From: an uncultured Bacilli bacterium
GTDB lineage: Bacteria > Bacillota_I > Bacilli_A > RF39 > UBA660
Direction of reading: 5' to 3'
NCBI GenBank assembly: GCA_910576925.1
Contig: CAJTKB010000005.1
Location: forward strand, 1-64,000
DNA: 64,000 nucleotides
The translations under genes and the position numbers were made by a program. The notes beneath the pieces were generated by a model. The model was not told where the DNA came from. It ran no database searches and saw only the letters and a list, made by a program, of their open reading frames with translations. Positions 54,401-62,465 of the stretch are shown here, piece by piece (the stretch's first letter is position 1; each line of letters starts with the position of its first letter).

Positions 54401-54859
54401 ACTAACAGCAGTTAAATCCATAGAATCTTGTACTGAAGAACTAGCAAGTATTGCAAAACCAGTTTGTCTAACAGCATAAATATCTTGATGATCTCCAAAT
54501 ATTGATAAAGCATGTGTCGCTATACTTCTAGCTGCTACATTTATTACACAAGGAAGTAATTCTCCAGCAATTTTATACATATTAGGTATCATTAAAAGTA
54601 AACCTTGACTTGCTGTATAAGTCGAAGTAAGACATCCTGATAAAAGCGAACCATGTACCATTCCACTAGCACCCGCTTCACTCTCCATTTCAACTACTTT
54701 TACAGGTGTACCAAAAAAATTAAGTCTACCATCATTTGACCATTTATCAGTTAATTCAGCTATAGGAGAAGCTGGTGTAATAGGATAAATTCCTGCAACC
54801 TCTGTAAAATTATATGAAACATGAGCAACAGCTTCATTTCCATCCATTATTCTTTTCAT
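51437..54859 (-). CDS. nifJ: Pyruvate:ferredoxin (flavodoxin) oxidoreductase
   Basis: 1140 residues, the single-chain enzyme converting pyruvate and CoA to acetyl-CoA, CO2 and reduced ferredoxin. Domains in order: pyrimidine-binding (AGIYPITPASPIAE near 22), transketolase C-terminal-like (about 260-400), gamma domain (about 420-570), a ferredoxin domain with two 4Fe-4S motifs (CIQCGLCSLMCPHAV near 685; CTGCSICSNVCPG near 741), and the TPP domain with FSGACAGCGETPYL near 807 and GGDGWAYDIGYNG near 960. Full length. GGGAGGT ribosome site. It implies anaerobic fermentation. Confidence 0.97.
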   Translation of the reverse strand: MKRIMDGNEAVAHVSYNFTEVAGIYPITPASPIAELTDKWSNDGRLNFFGTPVKVVEMESEAGASGMVHGSLLSGCLTSTYTASQGLLLMIPNMYKIAGELLPCVINVAARSIATHALSIFGDHQDIYAVRQTGFAILASSSVQDSMDLTAVSYLSTIRGRVPFVNFNDGFRTSHELQKIDVLDMEDIKKLIDNESLKEFRNRAFNIEEPVIRGTSQNEDVYFQVTEARNKYYDQLPDIVNNYMIELNKITGKSYQPFNYYGSSSATKIIVAMGSVCETIKETVSYMVDNGENVGLIEVHLYRPFSTKYFLKALPKTVKKIAVLDRTKEVGATGEPLYLDVCNVVKEYSEKVKIYGGRFGLSGKNTTPAMIKGLFDFLDSKEAHHNFTLGIDDDITKLSINYNKKFVLPTNNTSFLIYGYGSDGMVSASKDLMKITGTYSKAYVQGYFQYDSKKSGGVTISHLRFGKSPIRSTYYIEKANMIVCTKESYLGHLKMLDRISNNGIFLLNTSKDKDEILKSMSNYDKNILKRRNIKFYIIDASKIARENNLGGKISSIIECLIFKLGRLIDYDFAVGKIKENIRERFKDKGGDIATKNIRSIDRSTQNLINVKIPDVNFIPEMPKTQTIFETISKMEGNSLPVSKFLDEEDGTTVAGTSKFEKRNISDICPNYKSENCIQCGLCSLMCPHAVIRPFLLNENEVLDAPDTLKDKLLDSNIKDENLKFTIGVSVNDCTGCSICSNVCPGKKGEKALEMVEKHTVYDSVTREADYLFNEVVEKTPLPTTTVKGSQFVKPKFEFSGACAGCGETPYLKLLTQLFGDNLVIANATGCSSIYGASNPSMPYSVCWANSLFEDNAEFGYGMRIADIAIKNRIVNIIKENIKEVKKSEEKIYKAYVDEINEETASNLYEIIDKTKIEELKELKNFIKPRSIWMVGGDGWAYDIGYNGIDHVLSSHENVNILVLDTEVYSNTGGQSSKSTRRGAIAKFASKGKKTSKKDLARIALTYPHVYVATTSMGANPNQTIKVFKEAEKYNGPSIIIAYAPCIAQGIIKGMGTTMEEEKNATLSGYFPIFHYNPETAKFSLDSKADFSKYSDFIGGEDRYRTLKSINKSFKEILEENKNNAKSRYEYYEKLAADSEK

Positions 54860-54916
54860 GAGATACCTCCCTAATCTTATAATAATTATATACTAATTTT
54901 AAATTAAATTAAATAC

Positions 54917-56107
54917 TTATTCCAATATATATGGATTTTTTAAAGTTCCAGTTCCTGAAGTAATTTCACTCTTATCAATACATACCACTGGCAAAACCTT
55001 CTTAATTATATTTGCACCTTCACTAATAATAGTACCAAACTTATCATACGTAAAAGTTATATTAGAATCATCCTTACTAGAATTAATTAAATAATAATCA
55101 CTCAAATAATTACTAATATTTAAATCAAATATATTCATAAGTCCCACTTTTACACTTATCTTAGAATTATATATATTTAAATAATTATAATTATCTAATA
55201 TATTCCCTGTATAGAATACACATTCTTTTAAATATTTTTTATACGATAAACTATTATAATAATTGTTATTTAAATAATAAGCAATATTATTTTTATTAAG
55301 TGGATTAAATAAGGATGAAGAATATGAAAAAAGCATTTTCTTATCAAGTACTTTATTACTTCTTAGTTTTAATATACCTTCACTATCTGAAACTACTTGA
55401 TACATATCTTGTCCTAACATCACATATTTATTTATATAATTATCATGTGTTTCAATAACATATGGATTATTATAAGTTCCACTACCTTTTTTTACAACTA
55501 AATCAATTTTTAGATTCATAACTACTCGAATACCACTAGAAGTATTAAAGTTAACACTTTCTTCTATTTTACCATCATCAGTTTTAATAATTATTTGATC
55601 ACCATTATTAAGAAAAGAAGATTCTCCATTATCAAGAAAACTACCCTTATTTTTAGAATTATTATAACTATCTATATCTAATATCGTAAAATAATTATTA
55701 TCATCAATCTTTTCTAAATACTTTTCTTTATTACTAATACTATCATAATATATTCCAGTATGAATATCTTCATTCTTATTTAACCATAAATCTATGTTAT
55801 TATCCCCTAAATAAAAAACAGCTTCATTCTTATTTGATATAATTTTTACATTATCGTTTGTAAAAGATACTATCCTATATATCCTATTAAATATTTGAAT
55901 ATAATTATTTACATTCTCCCCTTTAAAATAATATTTATCATTATTCTTATATAAACCATCTTTATCTTTAGTTATTTTATTATAATATAAAATTCTTTTA
56001 TAAAGTTCATCATCATAATTATCAGCTTTTGCCTCTAAGGTAATACCCTGATATATTAAAAATCCTGATAAAATAACCAGTACTATAACTAGTACATATC
56101 TTCTCAT
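54917..56107 (-). CDS. Anchored surface protein with two NNY/GTxxxPY modules
   Basis: 396 residues from the ATG at 56105-56107, preceded by AGGTGATA. An N-terminal membrane segment or signal (about 4-20) is followed by two copies of the module seen at 10136 and 33977. The first opens ENVNNYIQIFNRIYRIV and closes GSGTYNNPYVIE near 218; the second opens NYINKYVMLGQDMYQVV and closes GTGTLKNPYILE at the C-terminus. It lacks the pilin-like helix and cysteine pair of the two cluster proteins. Function unknown. It lies between greA and nifJ. Confidence 0.7.
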   Translation of the reverse strand: MRRYVLVIVLVILSGFLIYQGITLEAKADNYDDELYKRILYYNKITKDKDGLYKNNDKYYFKGENVNNYIQIFNRIYRIVSFTNDNVKIISNKNEAVFYLGDNNIDLWLNKNEDIHTGIYYDSISNKEKYLEKIDDNNYFTILDIDSYNNSKNKGSFLDNGESSFLNNGDQIIIKTDDGKIEESVNFNTSSGIRVVMNLKIDLVVKKGSGTYNNPYVIETHDNYINKYVMLGQDMYQVVSDSEGILKLRSNKVLDKKMLFSYSSSLFNPLNKNNIAYYLNNNYYNSLSYKKYLKECVFYTGNILDNYNYLNIYNSKISVKVGLMNIFDLNISNYLSDYYLINSSKDDSNITFTYDKFGTIISEGANIIKKVLPVVCIDKSEITSGTGTLKNPYILE

Positions 56108-56134
56108 ATTATCACCTAAACACAATTATATAAT

Positions 56135-56166
56135 GAAAAAAGTATCTTTACTAAAATAAAGATACC
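56135..56166 (-). terminator. greA terminator
   Basis: GTATCTTT (56142-56149) pairs with AAAGATAC (56158-56165) around an 8-base loop, followed on the minus strand by T6C. Confidence 0.8.
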
Positions 56167-56193
56167 CTATATTTTGACATATTTATACAAAAA

Positions 56194-56664
56194 CTAATTA
56201 ATCTCGATAATTTCTACTTCATAGGAACCATTAGGGGAAGCTACTGTAACTATTTCACCAACTTTATGATCAAGTAATGCTTGTGCAATAGGTGATTCAT
56301 TAGAAATTTTACTCTCAAATGGATCAGCTTCTTGACTTCCTACTATTTTATATTCATCAACTTCATCATCATCTACGTATTTAATAGATACTGTACTACC
56401 TAGTCCTACAACATCTTTTGGTATATCAGTTATTATTGATACATTCTCAAGCATTTTCTCAATTGTTTGTATTCTAGCTTCAATTTGAGCTTGTTCATCT
56501 TTTGCAGCATCATAATCAGCATTTTCTGATAAATCTCCCAAACTTCTAGCTTCTTTTATAGAAATAATATTTTCTGGTCTTTTTACATTTATTAAATTGT
56601 CAAGCTCTGCTTTTAATGAGTCTAATCCTTCTTGTGTTAAATAAACAGTATTCTTGTTTTTCAT
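56194..56664 (-). CDS. greA: Transcription elongation factor GreA
   Basis: 156 residues, full length. N-terminal coiled coil with the acidic tip motif (KEARSLGDLSENADYDAAKDEQ near 41-62), which stimulates RNA cleavage in backtracked RNA polymerase, and the C-terminal FKBP-like domain (ISNESPIAQALLDHKVGE). In Bacillus greA follows the U32 genes and udk; here it lies left of the same neighbourhood with the SGNH gene between. Confidence 0.96.
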   Translation of the reverse strand: MKNKNTVYLTQEGLDSLKAELDNLINVKRPENIISIKEARSLGDLSENADYDAAKDEQAQIEARIQTIEKMLENVSIITDIPKDVVGLGSTVSIKYVDDDEVDEYKIVGSQEADPFESKISNESPIAQALLDHKVGEIVTVASPNGSYEVEIIEIN

Positions 56665-56687
56665 CTTTCTTTCACCTCTAATTTTTT

Positions 56688-56701
56688 CACATAATTATGT
56701 G
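56688..56701. promoter_or_regulatory. 14-base perfect palindrome in the greA leader
   Basis: CACATAATTATGTG lies between the greA -10 box and its ribosome site, at about +13 to +26 from the predicted start of transcription. It could bind a dimeric repressor. Confidence 0.35.
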
Positions 56702-56720
56702 TATTCCATAACATTGCTTA

Positions 56721-56749
56721 ATTATACTACAAATTAACAAAAAAATCAA
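56721..56749 (-). promoter_or_regulatory. greA promoter
   Basis: TTGATT (56744-56749) and TATAAT (56721-56726) on the minus strand, 17 bases apart. The -35 box directly abuts the stop codon of the SGNH gene. Confidence 0.7.
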
Positions 56750-57858
56750 TTATTTAGAAGTACTTTTTAATACTTTTTGAAAAATCTCAGTCTCCCTTTT
56801 ATGTTCATCAGCAAGAAAAAGCATCCTTTCTCTATAATACCCTATTAAATCCATTGCTTCATAAAAACATTTATTATAATCATTTAATGTAGCTTCCACA
56901 ACTCCCTTAGCACCATTATTAGATATTTCATATATCTCGTTTCTTTGATAAGTACTATGCCTATTTTCTATAATTTTATTTCTATACATATAACTAAGAA
57001 TATAATTAGCTAACATACTATGACCAGTTGATGAAATATGAAAATTATTTTTACTCTTAATGAATTCTTTTCCTATTTCATCAGTATTAATAAAAGTAAT
57101 ACCATATTGGTTACATAAATCTTGTAAATTTTCATTATAAGAAATAGCTAAATCTCTAAATATATTCATTTCATTTTTTTGTAAAGATTTAGGAACATAA
57201 GCACCTAAAGTATATATATCTGTTTTATCATTAATACTTAATATAGAATTATAATTTTTCTCAATAGATTCCATAACATTTTCTAAAGTTTTAGGATCAC
57301 TAGTTTTTTCTAAGGTATAATAATAATTAGGCTTTATTTCACGATACTTGTAATCTTTTTTTATTCCAAATGGGTTAGCTCCAATTTCTCTCATTAAATC
57401 ATTTACACCACTAGAACAAATCACTACAGGTTCCTTTGAATATTTCAATAAAGATGATATTCTTATATTTTTATCTCTTTCATTAATATTATAAATTAAT
57501 CTATAAATGTTGCCAATTTTTCCAAAAAACTTAGGAAATCCAAGATCAGTCATTACTTTAGAAAAAGCACTAATAGCACTATAAATTTGTGATAATTTTA
57601 TTTCTTCTACACTTAAATTATTTTTTTTAAAGTAATCTATATGTTCCGTTTTATTGATAGTAAGTGAAAAAGCATTAATAACTTCTGGTAGTAATTCATC
57701 ATCAGTTAAAGCTAAAGACAAATACTCTAATAAACTCTTTTTAAAAAATGTTATAGTAACATTAACACCCTGTGAATCATTTAATCCAATTATAACTAAT
57801 CCATTTTTTTATAGTACTCTATCAAGCTTTTTATTTTCTCATAATCTATAACCTGCAT
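56750..57858 (-). pseudogene. SGNH/GDSL hydrolase with a frameshift in an A7 run
   Basis: The natural start is the ATG at 57856-57858 with a GGAGGAG site. It codes for about 19 residues (MQVIDYEKIKSLIEYYKKM) and then hits TAG just after a run of seven A bases (complement 57804-57810). One more A would join it to the -1 frame, which reads LVIIGLNDSQGVN (the block I GDS-type motif as NDS) and continues through SLALTDDE to residue 323 of the long frame. Later blocks: SSGVNDLMR (block III Asn) and NNFHISSTGH (block V His, with Asn in place of the usual Asp). This may be a sequencing error, slippage-dependent expression or a real inactivation. The family hydrolyses esters; the substrate is unknown. 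Confidence 0.75.
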
Positions 57859-57930
57859 TATTTTTCTCCTCCAAAAAATATAACTCATCATAATACATAA
57901 ATAGTATTTTTATAAAGTTATATTAAAATT

Positions 57931-59064
57931 CTAATTATTTAACTCTAATTTTTTCACTTCACTATTTAAGAATTCATCTGTCATACCAGAAATAAAATCT
58001 ATAACCATTCTCTTATTACTGGTATTACTAGTATAGTCTAATACTTTATTATCTAAAAATAACTTATAAATAATACTTTCCTTATTACATATCTCTATAT
58101 CACTCAAATATTTTTTATAAAGTTTATTTATTCCAACTCTATAATATTCTTTTTCTTCATTACTCATTGCAACATTATAAAGCTTTTGATAGTTAAACTT
58201 TTTTAAATCATAAATAGCATTATAAACTTCATCACTCATTTTTATATAAGGTTTATCAAGGCTATTTTTTATTATATCCAATGTAATATTATTAATTATA
58301 TCTCTATTATTATTACCAAGTATTTTAACTATATTTAAAGGTAAATCTTCTCTACTTAATAAACCTAATTCTATAGAGTCTTCTATATCACGTCCTAAGT
58401 ACGCAATAATATCAGATATTCTTACAACACATCCTTCTAATGTCATAGGAGCATAGGACTTAGACTTTTTTATATCAGAGTAGCTTTCTCTATATTCTCT
58501 TAAAACTTCTTCACAAGTTTTTTTCATAGGTTTATAAACAGAGCTAACCATTTCACCATTATGACACATAATACCATCAAGTGTTTCAACACACAAATTA
58601 AGTCCACGTCCATTATTATCTATATAAAGATAATGTCTAACACTTTGAATATTGTGCGAAAAATATTCTCCTATTTCCCTAAGTGATATTTCATTTAAAA
58701 CACTTTCTCCAAAATGTCCCAGAGGAGTATGTCCAATATCATGCCCTAAAGAAATTGCTTCTATAAGATCTGTATTAAGCCGTAATGCTCTTCCTATTGT
58801 TCTTGCAATTTTACTAACAAATTGCACATGAATTATTCTCTTTGATATATGATCATTATTTTTAAATGAATAAACTTGTGTTTTATCCATATATCTAGTA
58901 TATGAAAGAGAATGTATTATTCTATCTGTATCTCTTGCAAATGGTGTTCTAATATCAATATTTTCTTCCCTTAATCTATGATATTCAAGAGACTTTCTTG
59001 CATATTTACTTAAATTATTATCTATTAATAAAAAATTATCTTTAGCTATATCTAACTCTTTCAT
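57931..59064 (-). CDS. HD-domain dGTPase-like triphosphohydrolase
   Basis: 377 residues. The opening FARDTDRIIHSLSYTRYMDKTQV and the metal site HVQFVSKIARTIGRAL ... SLGHDIGHTPLGHFGE ... ISDIIAYLGRDIED are those of the deoxyguanosinetriphosphate triphosphohydrolase family, which removes triphosphate from dNTPs. Length matches the short bacterial form. AGAGGTG ribosome site. It lies in a rightward-starting minus-strand run behind the U32 genes, 15 bases after the 124-residue unknown gene. Confidence 0.88.
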   Translation of the reverse strand: MKELDIAKDNFLLIDNNLSKYARKSLEYHRLREENIDIRTPFARDTDRIIHSLSYTRYMDKTQVYSFKNNDHISKRIIHVQFVSKIARTIGRALRLNTDLIEAISLGHDIGHTPLGHFGESVLNEISLREIGEYFSHNIQSVRHYLYIDNNGRGLNLCVETLDGIMCHNGEMVSSVYKPMKKTCEEVLREYRESYSDIKKSKSYAPMTLEGCVVRISDIIAYLGRDIEDSIELGLLSREDLPLNIVKILGNNNRDIINNITLDIIKNSLDKPYIKMSDEVYNAIYDLKKFNYQKLYNVAMSNEEKEYYRVGINKLYKKYLSDIEICNKESIIYKLFLDNKVLDYTSNTSNKRMVIDFISGMTDEFLNSEVKKLELNN

Positions 59065-59079
59065 ACTACACCTCTAATA

Positions 59080-59454
59080 CTATTTTCTTTTACTAAATTT
59101 TTTCACAAAATTAAACTTTTTGCATATATCTAATTCATTTTTCATACAAAATGTATCACTATCATAATTATCAATATATGCATCCATTTCTTTCTGACTA
59201 ACTACATTTTCATCATTCAAATCAGCTCCATTTATATACAAATCTCTTCCAAATAAATCCTGCTTATATATATCAGGAACTACTTCATCACTGTCTAAAG
59301 CTATATCGATACTAAAACCAGTTAATAACTCTCTTACTTTAAGTCTCCCTTTTACAACAATTATTTCACCAATACATTTACTATCAGAAGTAGGATTAAA
59401 TTTATAATCAACATGCTCTTTTTCAAAAACTTTAACTTTATAATACTTCTTCAA
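59080..59454 (-). CDS. Unknown protein between U32 and dGTPase genes
   Basis: 124 residues from a TTG at 59452-59454, eight bases after a GGAGGTGA site (the frame extends eight codons upstream but through that site). Beta-rich N-terminal half (YYKVKVFEKEHVDY, ECIGEIIVVKGRLKVREL-like spacing), then NGADLNDENVVSQKEMDAYIDNY and a basic tail ending KFSKRK. Not recognised. It may be a U32-associated OB- or barrel-type domain, since the U32 protein next to it has a short C-terminus. Confidence 0.55.
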   Translation of the reverse strand: MKKYYKVKVFEKEHVDYKFNPTSDSKCIGEIIVVKGRLKVRELLTGFSIDIALDSDEVVPDIYKQDLFGRDLYINGADLNDENVVSQKEMDAYIDNYDSDTFCMKNELDICKKFNFVKKFSKRK

Positions 59455-59489
59455 AAATATCACCTCCAAATAAAACAAACACTATTCTA

Positions 59490-60665
59490 TTATACTTTTC
59501 TTATCATAGAATATTCATATATTTCTATATTTGTGTCTAAATAAATAAAATATATACTATCAGGATGCCTTGCTCTTTCTTTAGAATTCATCTCTTCATC
59601 ATATAACTTTGTAATTGTAAATGATATAACATCACCTTTTGGTGTAAATAACTCTACCTCATCCCCTACAGAAAAGTGATTTCTTTCATATATTTTAATA
59701 AGACTATTTTCTTTATCATAAAAAATAACTTGACCTAAATAGTCTTGATTTGATAACTCCTGTCTACCAGTATAATATTGATCTCTATGATCAGCTTTTT
59801 TATTAAAAAATTGAGTTGTAGTCTCTCTATTAGCAACACGTGATAATACAAATTTTTCTCTATTCATTATATCACTATTTAAGACTTTCTCATAATATGC
59901 ATCAATTATTTTTCTATAGGAAGAAACAACTGTCGCTAAATAATAAATTGACCTCATTCTTCCTTCTATTTTTAAACTCTTTACTCCCATTTCTATTATT
60001 TCTGGTATACATTCTGCCATATTTAAGTCTTTACTTGCCATCGTAAAATCATCATTACTTGTCTTAAAATTAAAGCGACATACTTGACTACAACCACCAC
60101 GATTAGCATCTCTATTAGTAACATAGTTTGAAAGAGCACATCTACCACTAAAACAAGTACACATAGCCCCATGAATAAATATTTCAATATCCATTCCAGT
60201 TTTATCAATTATCTCTTTTATTTCATCTTTAGAAAGTTCTCTAGCAAGAACAATTCTATCTACTCCCTCATTTTTAAAATAAGTAGCAGTCTTATAATTA
60301 GTTGTAGAATTCTGAGTAGATAAATGGACTTCTACATTTTTATAATTATTTTTAATATAACTAATTATAAAAGGATCACTTACAATAAATGCATCTACTC
60401 CTGCCTCTACTACTAGATCAATATAAGAATAAACTTCTTCCATATCACTATTATGAAAGACAATATTCAAAGTAAAAAATACTTTTTTTCCTAATTTATG
60501 TGCAAAAGTACAACCTTCCTTTAACTCATCTATTGTAAAATTTACCGCATTCGCTCTAAGCCCATATTTCTCTCCACCTAAATATACAGCATCTGCTCCA
60601 TATAAAAGAGTAACTTTAAGTCTTTCCAAATCTCCTGCTGGTGCAAGTAATTCTATTTTATCCAT
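59490..60665 (-). CDS. trhP2: U32 peptidase family protein (TrhP2/YrrO-like tRNA hydroxylation)
   Basis: 391 residues. ELLAPAGDLERLKVTLLYGADAVYLGG at the start, HLSTQNSTTNY near 115, and the cysteine cluster HGAMCTCFSGRCALSN ... RGGCSQVCRF near 165-205, which holds an Fe-S cluster in characterised members. Bacillus TrhP1/TrhP2 (YrrN/YrrO) help hydroxylate U34 of tRNA using prephenate. The product ho5U is then methylated by TrmR, also in this window. It overlaps the upstream U32 gene by eight bases. Confidence 0.85.
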   Translation of the reverse strand: MDKIELLAPAGDLERLKVTLLYGADAVYLGGEKYGLRANAVNFTIDELKEGCTFAHKLGKKVFFTLNIVFHNSDMEEVYSYIDLVVEAGVDAFIVSDPFIISYIKNNYKNVEVHLSTQNSTTNYKTATYFKNEGVDRIVLARELSKDEIKEIIDKTGMDIEIFIHGAMCTCFSGRCALSNYVTNRDANRGGCSQVCRFNFKTSNDDFTMASKDLNMAECIPEIIEMGVKSLKIEGRMRSIYYLATVVSSYRKIIDAYYEKVLNSDIMNREKFVLSRVANRETTTQFFNKKADHRDQYYTGRQELSNQDYLGQVIFYDKENSLIKIYERNHFSVGDEVELFTPKGDVISFTITKLYDEEMNSKERARHPDSIYFIYLDTNIEIYEYSMIRKV

Positions 60666-61494
60666 TTTTCTTCACCTTATATATTGTTTGTTTATTTAAA
60701 AAACCGGTATTATTTCCGATTAATTCTTCTATTCTTTCTATATTTTTATTGTCTTTTATAATATCTAGTACTTCTAAAAATACTTTATGTTCTATTTTTT
60801 CTTCATTAAGTATTACATATGGAAAATCTACCTTTCTAAGTATATTTAAAGCTTCACTATTATTTAGAACTTTACCATACTTAAAAGTAGTACCAAATAA
60901 ACTTTCTTCTATAATATATTTATCTTTTGTAACAAATTCTTCAACAACTAGATTATTACTAACTTCTAAATTATGCATCTTATTATAATTTGTTATCAAA
61001 TTTCTATAACTATTAGCAACTACAGGATAGCCTATTAAATTAAACATAGGAGTAATCATAGACTTTTCTTTTATTTCAAGTACTTCATCCAAGGTTATTT
61101 CATTAGCCAAAAGAGCATACTTAACACCTTTTTCAAAATAGTAATTACACGTATTATAATTAGTTACCATATGAGTAGCATTCCATACTAAATCAGTTTT
61201 TAAGTCAAGCTCTTTTCTTAATTGTAATACTGCTAAATCATAAAAGAAAATACCAGTTAAATTTAATTTTTCTAATTCTTTTAAAACATCACTTAATGAG
61301 TCTATATCACTATTAAAAAACATTCTATTTAATACAACAAATATCTCTCCATTATACTTTTCTCTAATACTTTTAATATCTTCAATACTAAAATATGTAT
61401 CATAGTCTACTGAATATTTATCAAGTGGCAAAATAAGACCATCTATATCTAAATAATCATCTATATCTAAACTTGGTTTTACTAAAATTTTCAT
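60658..61494 (-). CDS. trhP1: U32 family protein (TrhP1/YrrN-like)
   Basis: 278 residues from the ATG at 61492-61494, nine bases after a GAGGTG site. It has the TIM-barrel-like U32 fold (DGLILPLDKYSVDYD, FVVLNRMFFNSDID, GIFFYDLAVLQL, ATHMVTNYNTC, YALLANEITLDEV) but lacks the cysteine cluster, as in YrrN. Probably forms a pair with the next gene in tRNA wobble-uridine hydroxylation. Confidence 0.8.
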   Translation of the reverse strand: MKILVKPSLDIDDYLDIDGLILPLDKYSVDYDTYFSIEDIKSIREKYNGEIFVVLNRMFFNSDIDSLSDVLKELEKLNLTGIFFYDLAVLQLRKELDLKTDLVWNATHMVTNYNTCNYYFEKGVKYALLANEITLDEVLEIKEKSMITPMFNLIGYPVVANSYRNLITNYNKMHNLEVSNNLVVEEFVTKDKYIIEESLFGTTFKYGKVLNNSEALNILRKVDFPYVILNEEKIEHKVFLEVLDIIKDNKNIERIEELIGNNTGFLNKQTIYKVKKNG

Positions 61495-61507
61495 ACTAAA
61501 ATTCACC

Positions 61508-62356
61508 TCAATGTATCAATGTATATGTTTTTCTATATATATTTTCTGGTCCATTATCAGTATAAGAATATTGAAAAAATTCTAATTCAACATTGCCATA
61601 CCTTTTCTTTGATTCCATCACCATAAACCCAGGAATAAAATCTTCAATTCCACACGGATTTTCATCACAAGAAGCTGGCAAGTAGACTTTGCCCTTCTTA
61701 AATTTAGACCTATGAGAATGACCTAATATCCTTAATGATGGGCTTTTATCAACAAATGAGTCCATTTTACAATTATGTTCAAGGGAAATAAACTTGTCAT
61801 ATACTTTAAAATAAGCTTTACTATAACCTAGACTATGAATATTAGATGAAAGATTCGATAGTTTAGTTAAAATATCTATTTCATAAAACATTTTATATTT
61901 TTCATCATGATTACCTCCTAAAAGATATTGTGATGTATTTTCAAATACTGGATATGTTTTTAAAATATATTCTATTTGCCTACTACAATTTTGTTCTTTT
62001 CTGTTTTTAACCATACCATCACATATATCGCCACAATGAAATAATAGTGAAATTTTTTCTTTTAATATAAAATCCTTAAATTGTTCTAAATATTCTATAT
62101 TTTCTTCTCTACTCCCAATATGAGTATCTGCTAGAAATACAACCTTATTGTCAAATAAGTTAATAAAATAAAAATTCTCTTTATAATCATTCATCATATC
62201 TCTATACAGCCATACATCACTATTTCTTATATTACTGTTGTATAAGGCCTTTTCATATAATTTAACTAACATCATTTTATCCATACCACTAACTTTTAAT
62301 ATTTTTTCAAAAGATAAACCTTCTAACTTTAAATCAATTAACATTTCCTCTGACAT
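61508..62356 (-). CDS. Calcineurin-type metallophosphoesterase
   Basis: 282 residues. An N-terminal 60-residue helical region precedes the phosphoesterase domain with VVFLADTHIGSREE, LLFHCGDICDG, LLGGNHDEKY and LRILGHSHRSKF, the complete metal-ligand set. Substrate unknown. The ribosome site is a run of seven G (complement 62364-62370), eight bases before the ATG, unusual in this AT-rich DNA. First gene of the U32 group. Confidence 0.82.
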   Translation of the reverse strand: MSEEMLIDLKLEGLSFEKILKVSGMDKMMLVKLYEKALYNSNIRNSDVWLYRDMMNDYKENFYFINLFDNKVVFLADTHIGSREENIEYLEQFKDFILKEKISLLFHCGDICDGMVKNRKEQNCSRQIEYILKTYPVFENTSQYLLGGNHDEKYKMFYEIDILTKLSNLSSNIHSLGYSKAYFKVYDKFISLEHNCKMDSFVDKSPSLRILGHSHRSKFKKGKVYLPASCDENPCGIEDFIPGFMVMESKKRYGNVELEFFQYSYTDNGPENIYRKTYTLIH

Positions 62357-62363
62357 CTTATTG

Positions 62364-62370
62364 CCCCCCC
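62364..62370 (-). promoter_or_regulatory. G7 tract acting as ribosome site
   Basis: Seven G in a row on the minus strand, just before the metallophosphoesterase start. It is the only Shine-Dalgarno-like sequence there. Loss or gain of one base by slippage would change translation. Confidence 0.5.
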
Positions 62371-62417
62371 AAACCGAATTTATAAAAATTATAGCATCTT
62401 TTTTTATTTTATACTAG

Positions 62418-62465
62418 CTAAATAAAAAAGTAAAATGATTGTAATAAAATACTCATTTTACTTTT
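62418..62465 (-). terminator. Terminator overlapping a stop codon
   Basis: AAAAGTAAAATGA (62426-62438) pairs perfectly over 13 bp with TCATTTTACTTTT (62453-62465), then T-rich sequence follows on the minus strand. The stem includes the stop codon of the gene ending at 62458. Confidence 0.85.
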
